In this document: piece after piece, positions 9,203 to 18,288 of the stretch
How the letters are laid out: each line of letters begins with the position of its first letter
Position numbering within the stretch: the stretch's first letter is position 1
Source: Chromera velia
Taxonomy: Eukaryota; Sar; Chromeraceae
Direction of reading: 5' to 3'
DNA: 22,780 bases
Assembly (NCBI GenBank): GCA_018398765.1
Contig: JAHBMJ010005236.1
Coordinates: 130,001-152,780, forward strand
Program-made: the position numbers and the translations under genes
Notes under the pieces: model-generated
Seen by the model: only the letters and a program-made list of their open reading frames with translations
Told to the model about the DNA's origin: nothing
Databases searched by the model: none

Positions 9203-10435
9203 TCTTTCTTAATATATCCACCCCTTCCCCGTTTGTTCTATTATCCATATATCATATGCAGACACGAATCATTTATGTCTATGCGTCTATACAGATATTC
9301 CCTGTTACTTTCTGTCCTCATGCGGTCTGATTGCATGTTTGGATGCTACTATACATCCGGTAAGATTTTGTATTCCCTTTCTTTTCCCTCTTTCTTCTAT
9401 CCATCCTTTCCCCATGGCTTATCTATGATCCCCCCGTTCCCTAGACAGCGACGCCAGTGCAGAACCCGGCATTCCCGTGCACTAAAACAGGCGCGAGCCT
9501 CGCGGCGAATGTCGAAATCTACCGGGATCTATAGGCCCTTATGCGCGGTTTGTATACGTCACTTAGCTGATTCGGTATCTAAATTTATGTGAAGTGTTGC
9601 AGAGAGACTGGTAGCAACGTTAGAACACAGATGATCGTTCAGTTGTTCTAGACCACGGATAACAGTTGTTGAGAATTGTTGAGAAGTTGGAAGCTTGATG
9701 AGAGTCGTGATGTTGAGAGATTAATTGAGACTTAGAGATAGGCTCGTACGTTAAGAAACTGTGTTCGTAAAATTCTGAGTAGATCGATTCATATTGATTT
9801 GAGACACGAACTCCATCTCCAAGCAACAACCTTCTAGAGACGTAACTCTCCTCTCTGCCACCAACCTTCTCTCCTGATAGACACGTTCAATACCTCATTA
9901 CATATGGTGATACCAGCGAGAGTCACGAATTCACAACCTTCTGATCTGAAGTTAGACGCGCTACTATTGCGCCATACACCCTTTTTGGGTGCCTGGCTAT
10001 ATCTTTTGGGTATTAGGTCCATGGAGCGCATGGCTGCGTTTCTCTAACTTAAAGCCAACTATCAGGGTTGGACAGGCGGTTATGGTTACTGTCACTCCCT
10101 CATTTTCCTCTTTGTCTTTGCCTGTCTGCAGTGTCTGTGTACAGTGTCACCTCTGCTTTGCATCCATTGGTAGTCCTTCTGTCCTGTACTTTCAGGTCTG
10201 TTCGTTTTCTTCACTTATTCTTTCGATCTTCACTCTCTTTTCTTCCGCTTTCATGCCATCGTTGTTTTCTTCTTCCTCCTAAGGCTTTTTCCCCCCCCCC
10301 TTCTTTTCCTTTTGCTTTTCCCCTCTCAGTGCTCCAGTCTCATTTATTTCTCATACAACCGCCTCTCTACTCCTTCCCTTTCCCTCTTTCTTCTCTCCGC
10401 CTATCTCTCTTCCTTTCTACTCCCGTCTTTTTCCC
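9203..10435. repeat. 1.23-kb tandem repeat, copy B (complete)
   Basis: This is the only full-length unit. It begins TCTTTCTTAATATATC at 9203 and the same start recurs at 10436, giving a period of 1233 bp. The latter half is very close to copy A (4723-5714). The final ~370 bp is strongly pyrimidine-rich. It encodes no convincing protein. Confidence 0.9.
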
Positions 10436-11140
10436 TCTTTCTTAATATATCTACCCCTTCCCTATTTGTTCTATTATCTATATATCATATGCAGACATGA
10501 ATCATTTATGTCTATGTGTCTATGCAGATATCCCCTGTTGCTTTCTGCCCTCATGCAGTCTGGTTGCATGTTCAGATGCTACTATGCATCCGGTAAGATT
10601 TTGTGTTTCCTTTCTTTTCCCTCTTTCTTCTATCCATCCTTTCCCCATAGCCTATCTACCCCCCTGTTCCCTGGACTGCGATGCCAGTGTAGACCCAGGC
10701 ATTCTTGTGCGCTAAAACAGGCGCGGGTTTCACGGCGGATGTTGAAATCTGCCAGGGTCTAGGCTTTTATACACAGTTTATGTGTGTCACTTAGCTGATT
10801 TCGTATTTGAATTTGTATGAAGCGTTACAGAGAGACTAGTAGCAATATTGGGACATAGATGATCGTTCAGTTGTTCTAGACAACAGATAACAGTTGTTGA
10901 GAATTGTTGAGAAGTTGGAAGCTTGATGAGAATTGTGATATTGAGAGATTGATTGAGACTTAGAGGTAGGCTCATACGTTTAGAAACTGATAGTGTGTTC
11001 ATAGAATTCTGAGTAGATCGATTTATGTTGATTTGGAACACGAACTTCATCTCCAAGCAACAACCTTCTAGAGATGTATCTCTCCTCTCTGCCACCAACC
11101 TTCAGAATCTCTCCTGATAGACACGCTCAGTACCTCATTA
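10436..11140. repeat. 1.23-kb tandem repeat, copy C (partial, diverged)
   Basis: It matches copy B from its first base and fades at about 11140, just after CCTCATTA. It is more diverged than A and B are from each other. Many CG dinucleotides of copy B appear here as TG or CA, for example around 10678-10790, and there is a 6-bp insertion near 11104. It also carries the uninterrupted version of the transposon insertion site at its start. Confidence 0.88.
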
Positions 11141-11145
11141 TACAA

Positions 11146-11221
11146 GGGCGACGAATACCAGAGCTAGACAAAGCTTGATCGATTGTTCCAATCGCTAGTC
11201 TTTGTCTAGCATCCGTCGTCC
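11146..11221. repeat. long imperfect hairpin
   Basis: GCTAGACAAAG (11163-11173) pairs perfectly with CTTTGTCTAGC (11200-11210). Inside, CGATTG and CAATCG (11180-11194) pair around a TTC loop. Outside, GGGCGACGAAT pairs imperfectly with ATCCGTCGTCC. It lies just past the end of satellite copy C. It lacks the T-loop consensus and arm lengths of a tRNA. It could be a structured RNA or a small foldback element. Confidence 0.8.
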
Positions 11222-11554
11222 GATCTTCTGGCTACCTCCGGCTCCCCTGTTTCTTCCACTGCCCCACACTGCCCACTCTCTCTATTTACTGGTACGGAGA
11301 GTTCATCGCCCAATGGCTTCACCAACCAAGCAGTAAATGTGGCTAAGAGAAATGATTCAATGGATAAACAGAAGGGAGGGTAGGTGTTTTTTCAGATTGA
11401 ACGGCCTCGCAATTGCTAGAGCCACTCCAGTTTACACCTATATAGCTTTGGAGAGACTGCCCACCGAGTCTCTTCTCTCTTTTTATCGACGTCACCGATT
11501 GATATTAGTAGAGACGGCGTGCTCTTCAATGCCGCTGAAATGCGGGCTAAAAGG

Positions 11555-11950
11555 TTTATTACCCCAATAGGGTTCGCATATACTTATCTGCATGCATATC
11601 TGTATGTATGCGCCGAAGACTGTGAGCCCAAACCATAGAAGGTACGAAAAAGACAATCTGACTATAAAATTCATACAAAAATCTAACAAAATACAAAAAA
11701 AACACCAACATACAACGTTAATTAACGTACGCGCGCGCGCCCGCGCTTGAAGATACTTGAACACAGACTTCCTTCTTGGGGTGATTGTGATATTGTGGGT
11801 TGGNNNNNNNNNNNNNNNNNNNNNNNNNNNNNNNNNNNNNNNNNNNNNNNNNNNNNNNNNNNNNNNNNNNNNNNNNNNNNNNNNNNNNNNNNNNNNNNNN
11901 NGGGAGGGGGGGGGAGCCCGATCCCCCGCGGACCCTATTGGGGTAAAGAT
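11555..11950. repeat. inverted pair TTACCCCAATAGGGT flanking the N gap
   Basis: TTACCCCAATAGGGT at 11559-11573 recurs as its exact reverse complement at 11932-11946, with partial matching a few bases beyond on the inner side (TTCGCA against TCCGCG). The two could be the termini of a ~390-bp miniature transposon whose centre is partly missing. The word is partly self-complementary, which raises the chance of coincidence. Confidence 0.45.
11804..11901. other. assembly gap (98 N)
   Basis: This is a run of undetermined bases followed by a G-rich stretch (GGGAGGGGGGGGGAG). The size may be a placeholder. Confidence 0.99.
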
Positions 11951-12190
11951 CCGGCTATAAAGCTCGCATGCATGCATGCATGCGCGGAATGGCTCGCGGA
12001 AATGCTCGGAATGGCTCTTTCAACGCATTCAATCATTGCCAGAATCATCCAGAATCAGCCGGAGATAGCCGGAGTAATCCTGAATCCTGATCGAGTTTGG
12101 TTCGGTTCAATGATTCCAATCAATCTCATTCATATGGCGTCGTTCGAAAAGGGTGCGGTATTTTTTCAGGTTCCCTTCTCCTCATGTTAA

Positions 12191-12496
12191 GAGATCAGTG
12201 GTCTTGTTCTGGAGTTTGCACTGTCAGCCACCGTCTACGCTCTTGAGGATGCGGGTGTACTAAGCCTCCTCGCTTGCTTCGATCTTGCTGATCGGTCCAG
12301 CATCTGCAAAATTTGGGAAAGGTTGTGCGTAGCTGGTCGGTTGTATCATAGATTTGAAAGGTGGTTCAATTTAATTGTTGGCTGGGAACCGAGGCTTCGT
12401 TTTCTTTTCTCGCTCAGTCTGCACCTATCGGTATCGGCTTTCTTTCGTCTGTACAGATGCTGTTGCATTGATGAAAAACAATTCCAGCGAAGCGGA
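12191..12496 (+). other. possible upstream exon or unlabelled coding segment
   Basis: A 102-codon open frame lies between a TAA at 12188-12190 and a TGA at 12497-12499. It has no ATG near its beginning, and its first half has amphipathic, protein-like composition (VLSLLACFDL, then ICKIWERL), loosely recalling an F-box-type helix. It overlaps the start of the ankyrin gene in a different frame. If real it would be an internal or first exon of that gene, joined through an intron ending at the pyrimidine-rich CTGTACAG at 12449-12456. Chance cannot be excluded. Confidence 0.22.
12457..12471 (+). promoter_or_regulatory. 4-codon uORF overlapping the ankyrin gene start (TGATG)
   Basis: An ATG at 12457 opens four codons and stops at TGA 12469-12471, whose last base is the first base of the ATG at 12471. 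If the transcript includes this segment, ribosomes would reach the main start only by leaky scanning or reinitiation. If CTGTACAG at 12449-12456 is a splice acceptor, the segment is instead coding and this uORF does not exist. Confidence 0.4.
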
Positions 12497-13616
12497 TGAA
12501 GGGTGGGAGAACAACCAGCAACCCTCTGTCGCCAAAGACTCCCTGAAGGACGGAATTGCCGATTTGTCGTCCCTTCTAGATCACAATGTGGGGGATGTTA
12601 TTCGGTCCTTCGGGGGCATCTCGGCAGACGCACTGCGAAAGGCTCTAGACCTCTTTTTGAGGGAGGGCAACGACGCAGACCTCTGTTTTTATCTGTGGGT
12701 AGGGGCAGATCTGGATGGGCGGGTGGACGGAAAACCTGCGTTGATGTGGGCAGTTGAACACGGCAGTTTGGAGGGTGTGCGCCTGCTTGTTGAGGCAGGG
12801 GCACGGTTGGAGGTGACAACTGCGGGGAGGACGAGCACGGCCCTCCATGTCGCGTGTGAGCGATCGTTTCCCGAAATTGTTGAGTTTCTTGTCTCCAGCG
12901 GTGCTGATGTAAACGCTGTTGATGGTTGCAGATACAGACCGTTGCACATTATCGCCCGTCTTGGGAGTGCCGTCCTTGTCCGTCTCCTCATCTCGAAAGG
13001 TGCGGATGTGAATGCAAAGAACATTTTCGACAACACCGCACTGCATGAGGCAGCGACAGAGGACCGCAGAGAGAACGCAAAGGCGTTGCTTGATGGGGGG
13101 GCAAGGGTGGATGAGAGAGGATATCGTGAGAAAACACCCCTTCACTGTACAGCCTTTCGTGTCCCTGGGGGTGGGGTGACAGGGGAGGACTTTAGCGGTG
13201 TGGCAGAGCTCCTTGTCTCTCGTGGAGCCGACGTGAATGCTCGAGTAGCCTCGGGTGAGAGTCCGCTTCACCTGGCTGCATCTTCCCGTTCGCTGAACGT
13301 TGCTACCCTGCTTCTAGAGAGGGGTGCAGATATCAGTGCAGTGAACAACAGAGGGGAGACAGCACTGCACTGTGCTGTGGAGCGTGACAGCCCCGCAGTG
13401 CGTGTGCAAATTGCTCAGCTCCTCATCTCCCGAGCCATCGACACGAATGCCGAGGACAACAACGGCAGGACTGCACTCGCACGGGCGAGAGACGACAGAG
13501 GACTGCCGGAAGAGTCCCCATTGGGGAAGCTGCTCCTCTCTCTCCCTCAGCCTCCAGCCGGTGGGGGGGAGACTGTGCCTGTCCCTCCTGACTCTAATGA
13601 TCAAACACAAGAGTGA
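12471..13616 (+). CDS. ankyrin-repeat protein, 381 residues
   Basis: The open frame extends upstream to 12375 without an ATG, so the first ATG in frame (12471) is the simplest start. The stop is TGA at 13614-13616. Residues 1-80 form an acidic and polar N-terminal region without a recognised domain. Then come about eight ankyrin repeats of ~33 residues, with the usual TPLHxAA, LLxxGADVNA and DNNGxTAL signatures (LVSSGADVNAVD, LISKGADVNAKN, LVSRGADVNARV, LLERGADISAVN). Repeats five and seven carry short insertions. The tail is Pro/Gly-rich. There is no signal peptide or membrane segment in the ATG-initiated form. Ankyrin stacks bind other proteins, and no partner or catalytic domain is visible, so the role is unknown. 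It could be the last exon of a longer gene, since an acceptor-like CTGTACAG precedes it. Confidence 0.85.
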   Translation: MKNNSSEADEGWENNQQPSVAKDSLKDGIADLSSLLDHNVGDVIRSFGGISADALRKALDLFLREGNDADLCFYLWVGADLDGRVDGKPALMWAVEHGSLEGVRLLVEAGARLEVTTAGRTSTALHVACERSFPEIVEFLVSSGADVNAVDGCRYRPLHIIARLGSAVLVRLLISKGADVNAKNIFDNTALHEAATEDRRENAKALLDGGARVDERGYREKTPLHCTAFRVPGGGVTGEDFSGVAELLVSRGADVNARVASGESPLHLAASSRSLNVATLLLERGADISAVNNRGETALHCAVERDSPAVRVQIAQLLISRAIDTNAEDNNGRTALARARDDRGLPEESPLGKLLLSLPQPPAGGGETVPVPPDSNDQTQE

Positions 13617-13974
13617 AAGGGAATCGGTCAATTTGTTTTGAAAAGGATAAGGCGGTCTGTTCTTTTCTTTCCCGTTTTTTGGAGGGAGAGGGAAGGAAAG
13701 TCCGTTGAGAAATTTAAATTGCAGTCGTGTCTTCTTCCATACTTCCTTTGTTTGTTTGTTCCTTTCTCTGCTTGTTCTCTCATTTCTGATTTAATTCTCC
13801 TTTCTGGTTTAATTCATATCGAAGTGCCGATTGATTGCAGACGGTTGGGTGATCTAGACTCCGCTCCCGACATACAAACGCCCTCTCTGCTTCCATCTGT
13901 CTGTCTCCCTTCTTCCTCCTGCCTCGCCCTCTCTCCCTCCCCAAGAAATCTGATTAACAAGGAAAGGGAACAAA

Positions 13975-14030
<56 letters not shown>

Positions 14031-15689
14031 CAGACAGAGGGAGAGAGAGAGTGGGGGGAGGGGGGGGGAGCGAGGCACGGTTTGATCCAGATGCGTGTGC
14101 AGGCAGCCAAGAGCCTGAACGTGATCTCAGGCAGCGGATCAATTGAGGCGCTCCAATTCAGTGACCGCCGAACTGATCGACTGCACGTTCATTAGGGTTG
14201 GAACTTGGAAATAGATCTTTGTAAGATTAGGAATTTGAGGAGCCAGTTCTTCAACCAATCGCAGGATGTGCATGTCTGAGCACTCAGGCTTCATTGTGAA
14301 TAAAATTTGTATACATGCTGTGTAACATGCATGGTAGTATATGTATCTAGATATGCATGTGTGATTGAGGTTAATTGAGGTCTCAGGCTGCACACTAAAC
14401 GGAACAAAACCATTTTAAGAAAATCTTTAAAAAAATAAATATTAAATAATCCGATGAATCAATGCAGATATAATATAAATAAGTGAAGCCGACACTGTGT
14501 CATGTCTAGTGTCTTGCAGTGTCTTATACTAGTAACCAGGCTACACTGACTTGTACTTCTAGTAGCTAGGTTTAAGTTTCTAGTTGTGTTTTGTATTTTT
14601 CCAAACAATTTTTTTTGTTTTTGAGTGGGAAAACGTTCATGATGACCTACTAGTTCCAAACTTTCTTTTCAGAAATATTGTGTTTGTACTTGTGTTTGTA
14701 ACGATTCGATCCGATCGATTGTAGCGCATAGTAGTATTAAACTCATATGTTAGACAGTAGTTTTATCGGTAATTTTTAGTCATTTTCAGACATCGATCCA
14801 CAGATCTACTATAGTTTACTCACAAATCAATTATATCACTGGCACACATGAAAAAGAGTCTGAAAGACTAGTATGAATTAACAATTTAAAAATGAATTAA
14901 CCACTACCTAAAAAAGTTTACAAAAAGTAATTCAAATAACTAGTTACGAGTAGCTTTAAAATGATATTTCTGTTAAGCTTGAGCTTAAAGTTACTTTACG
15001 ATTAAATGAACATGTACGTACGACGTCTTTCAATCTGGTTTTCAATCGAAAGAGTCAGAGGACCTCAAGGCTAGCCTCACTGTTGTTTGCAGAATTCAAA
15101 GTGGTGCTGTGTTGGCACTACAGTGGTTCGTTTTTCATTTTCAGGGATGATGGATCGCGAAGGAGCACATTTCAAGAGCTGCCAAACAGCTTCCAAAGGG
15201 CCGGACACTGAACCTCCTCAGTGGTGCTCTTGACCAGATAACGACACGCGACGGAAACGAATCACTGACGATCCACACTGACGGACACACACCTGATCAA
15301 TCATGACATGTACTTTGAACGGCGGACGACGAACGACACATTCGAACGGACACAGAGAAAACCCTCAGACAGACACGCTTTTCCAGTAAAAAAAGATAAT
15401 CGACCAACAAGAAAAACAGCAAGATAAGAAAAGATTGATCCCGACCTTGAACTGCTTTTTCCCCTGCGAAGCATGCGTCAGGCAGGCCCGATCGCATTTG
15501 GAAGCAGCTGTGAAAAGATCGAAACCACTTAAAAGGAGCTTATGCACGTACCTAAACGGACACACACTTGGGGGACACACGCTGCACCACCTCACCCTCT
15601 GCCGCGCCGCTTAAAAGTCGACTCAGCTCTCAGGTTCAATGGAAGGGAGAGACATCTCATGACGCAACAGCGATCGAGAGATCAACTGC
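13617..15689. other. intergenic region between two convergent genes
   Basis: The ankyrin gene (plus) and the wall-like gene (minus) both end toward this stretch, so it should hold both 3' untranslated regions and poly(A) sites. It contains a compound microsatellite (13975-14055), an AT-rich non-coding part (about 14200-15150) and a mixed-composition part up to 15689. Open frames are short and show no family features. Confidence 0.7.
13975..14055. repeat. compound microsatellite (CT)n(CA)n with GA tail
   Basis: A CT run from about 13975 passes directly into a CA run ending near 14026, followed by GACAGAGGGAGAGAGAGAG-type sequence and a G-rich stretch. Confidence 0.95.
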
Positions 15690-18288
15690 TTAGTGGGAGA
15701 ACTGCATGTTGGGGGTGGCGGGGATGTTGATGGACTTGAGGCAAGAGGAGCCGGACTGCTCGAAGCCCTTGGGGCAGGAGGAGACGGTGGTGAAGGTGGT
15801 TCTGGTGCAGCCGGAAGAGGCGGAAAGGGAGGAAGAGGCGGAGGAGCCATGGGGGCAAGAGTAGATGGGAGCGGCGGTCTCAGTGGAGATGCAAGAGGAG
15901 CCGCTCTGGGTGGTGCCGGCGGGGCAGGAGTGGGAAGTGGTGAACTCGGTTCTGTAGGTGGTCTCAGCGGGGACGGACTCGGTGCGGGACTCCATCTCGA
16001 AGCCCATCTCGCTCACCCTCATGGTGGACTTGGAGGCAGAGGTGGAGATTCTCTCAGAAGAGGCGGTCTCCTGGATGGACTGGGTGGTGAAGGTGGGGAT
16101 GGAGGGGACGGACTCAGTGATGGGCACAGAGCGAGACACAATCTCGGTGTCGCAGGCGAAGCCGCCGGAGGAGGCACCGAAGCCAGAGCCGAAGCCGAAG
16201 CCAGAACCGCAAGACTGGGTCTCGTAGGAGGTGGAGTAGGTCACCAGGTTGTTGGGGGAGACGGACTCGGTGTTGTAGTCAGTGGAGACGGAGTGAGAAG
16301 TCTCAGAGAGAGTGGTGGTGTCGAAGGTCTGGAAGGTCTCCTCGACAGTCTGAGTCTCAGACACCTCCTCAGTGAAGTAGGTGCTGACGGCAGGGACGGC
16401 CTGCTCGTAGGTATCAGTCACAACTCTGTACTTGGTCTCAGTCAGGCAGCAAGCGGACATGCCGTTGGGGCCAGAGAAGGAGCAAGTGGCGGCGTCGGTG
16501 GAGCAGGACTCCATGGAGACTCTGTCGTTGGTGACGGTCACAGTCTCAGAGGTGGAGGCAACGGAGTAGGACATGATAGCAGGAACAGTCTCAGTGTAGG
16601 AAGAGGTCACGAGGGAGGCCTTGGTCTCAGAGAGAGTCACCTCATCGAAGACAGTCACAACCTGCTCGGTGGTGGCGGTCTCGGTGATAGTGCGGGTCTC
16701 GTATCTGTAGAGCTTGGGGACGGTCTCAGTGACGGTGGAGGTCTGGTAGTCGATGGAGGTGGTGGTGAAGGTCTGCATGGGGACCTCCTGGTAGGAGGGA
16801 GCAGAGCAGCTCATGGAGGCGCCCTCACCCATGGGGGTGGTGCCCTCGGGGCAGGCGTAGGTGGCGGCACCCTTGGAGGAGCCGGGGATGAGGGTGGCGG
16901 GGACGGAGACGGTAGTGGCCTCCTTGCACATGGTAGAGAAGCCCTTGGAAGAGGCAGTGCCCATCTGGCCAGGGTTGTACTCCTCGGCGCCGGCGGGGCA
17001 CATGGTGTGGGTCTCGGAGGTGGTGATGGGGGAGCGGATGGTGACCGTCACAGCGCACTCACCAGAGGGGGTCTCGGTGGTTCCCTCAGGGCAGTAGTAG
17101 ACGGGGAAGGACTCAATCCTGTTGACAGTGACCTCGACAGGTCTCTTTTCGAAGCGAGCCTTCTTCATAGTGCGGGGCACGGAGGAGGTGGTGGGGGAAG
17201 CAGAGGGGAGGGTGACGGTGCAGGTCATGGACGCACCAGAGCCGGAAGCAGTGGAGCCAGGGGGGCAGGAGTAGGAGGGGACGAGGTGCTGTCTGGTGAG
17301 GGTGAGAGTCTGGGGGAAAGACTCGATCTTGGGGATCTGGGAGGACACGGGGACCTCGTAAGACTCCAGGGAGGAGGTTCTGAGGGTCACAGTGCAGGTG
17401 CCGTCAGCCTGGGCGTTGGTGCCCTGGGGGCAGGTGGAGCCAGTCTTGAGGGTGGAGGCGGGGAGGTTGTAGGTGGCAGGGCGGGAGGACAGGGTGGGGA
17501 TGCGCACAGTCCTGGCAGAGGAGCCCTGCTCGACAGACTGGAAGGAAAGGCGAGCGACGCAGGAGCCCATGGAGTCCTGGGTGCCGGAGGGGCAGGCGGT
17601 AGAGGACACGGGGGTGTTGACGGGGAAGCGAAGAGTGGTGGGGATCTCCTCAGTGGAGTAATCAGTGGAGGATCCGGTCACAATGCAAGCACCGCCCTGC
17701 ATAGTGGAGCCAGAGGGGCAGGTGGGGGCACCGGCAACGGAGACCTGCTTGGTGACGGGGACGCTGAAGGGCTCCCTCTCGACGTGGGTGGAGGTCACGG
17801 GGACATCGCGAGACTTGACGGAGGGCACGCGGATCATCCTGGTGGAGGTGCACATGCCAGCGGCGTTGGGGCCAGAGGTGCCGGAAGGGCAGGAGGTCAT
17901 GGGGACCTGGAGGGGGATGCGCTCAGCGATCATGGGCTGAGTGCGGGTCATCACGCAGGAGGACCCGGAGGCGGAGTAGCCCTGCAAGGAAAAAAAGAGG
18001 GGGGGACACGCAGTGAATTACCGTGCACACACAAGAGACACAGAGTCAACACGAAACACCGAATCGCAGGCCTCTGTCTCTCTCAGAGTGGAAGAGACTT
18101 ACAGCAGGGCAGGAGGAGACGGGAGCGACGGTGATGGTCTGGGGGACCTGCTGGGTCTGCAGGGGAGCAGACTCAGAGGTGGTGCACATGTGGCCGTTCA
18201 GCTGGTAGCCAGCGGGGCAGGAGTAGGTGACGCCCATGGGGTTGGCAGCCGCAAGGGCGAAGGCAGCGGGAACAGCGAGGAACTTCAT
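15690..18288 (-). CDS. secreted CPxG-repeat wall-like protein, 825 residues, two exons
   Basis: Exon 1 is 18103-18288 (62 codons) and exon 2 is 17981-15690 (763 codons plus TAA). The intron is phase 0 with GTAAGT and TTGCAG borders. The N-terminus MKFLAVPAAFALAAANP is a good signal peptide. Thirteen CPxG motifs (CPAGY, CPSGT, CPPGS, CPEGT, CPHGS, CPKGF) are usually followed by a second Cys 7-14 residues on. Ten lie in residues 24-445 and three at about 745-805. Between them is a Ser/Thr/Glu-rich region (about 480-735) with three related ~50-residue segments built on VPxxxxYxT, TLSET and TESVP-like words. A Gly/Phe/Ser loop sits between two Cys near 652-672. CPxG spacing recalls coccidian oocyst-wall proteins, but those have more Cys per module. 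I infer an extracellular or cyst-wall structural protein. Codon use is highly biased, suggesting strong expression. Confidence 0.85.
17982..18102 (-). other. intron of the wall-like gene (121 nt)
   Basis: The donor GTAAGT follows codon 62 (GCT) and the acceptor CCTTGCAG, behind a pyrimidine-rich run, precedes GGC TAC. It is phase 0 and splits a CPxG motif between CPA and G, so splicing restores the motif. This is independent support for the model. Confidence 0.93.

Larger units (their letters stand above)
11141..12190. other. non-coding region with assembly gap
   Basis: Apart from the hairpin at 11146-11221 and the inverted pair around the gap, no gene is supported. An alternating GCGC run lies at about 11727-11745, and a CATG/CATGCATG run at about 11967-11985. 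Open frames crossing the gap are produced by the undetermined bases. Confidence 0.6.

Noticed and set aside
11146..11221. tRNA gene
   Set aside because: The arm lengths are wrong and no GGTTCGAATCC-like T-loop is present.
11747..12190. 147-residue ORF crossing the gap, and the 161-residue minus-strand ORF there
   Set aside because: Both include about 33 undetermined codons, and the flanking residues show no family features.
12645..13271. 208- and 115-residue minus-strand ORFs
   Set aside because: They are antisense shadows of the ankyrin gene.
15693..18134. 813-residue plus-strand ORF, Gly-rich
   Set aside because: It is codon-aligned antisense to the wall-like gene, which has a signal peptide, a sensible intron and repeated motifs. 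The antisense reading is low-complexity and runs through the intron.
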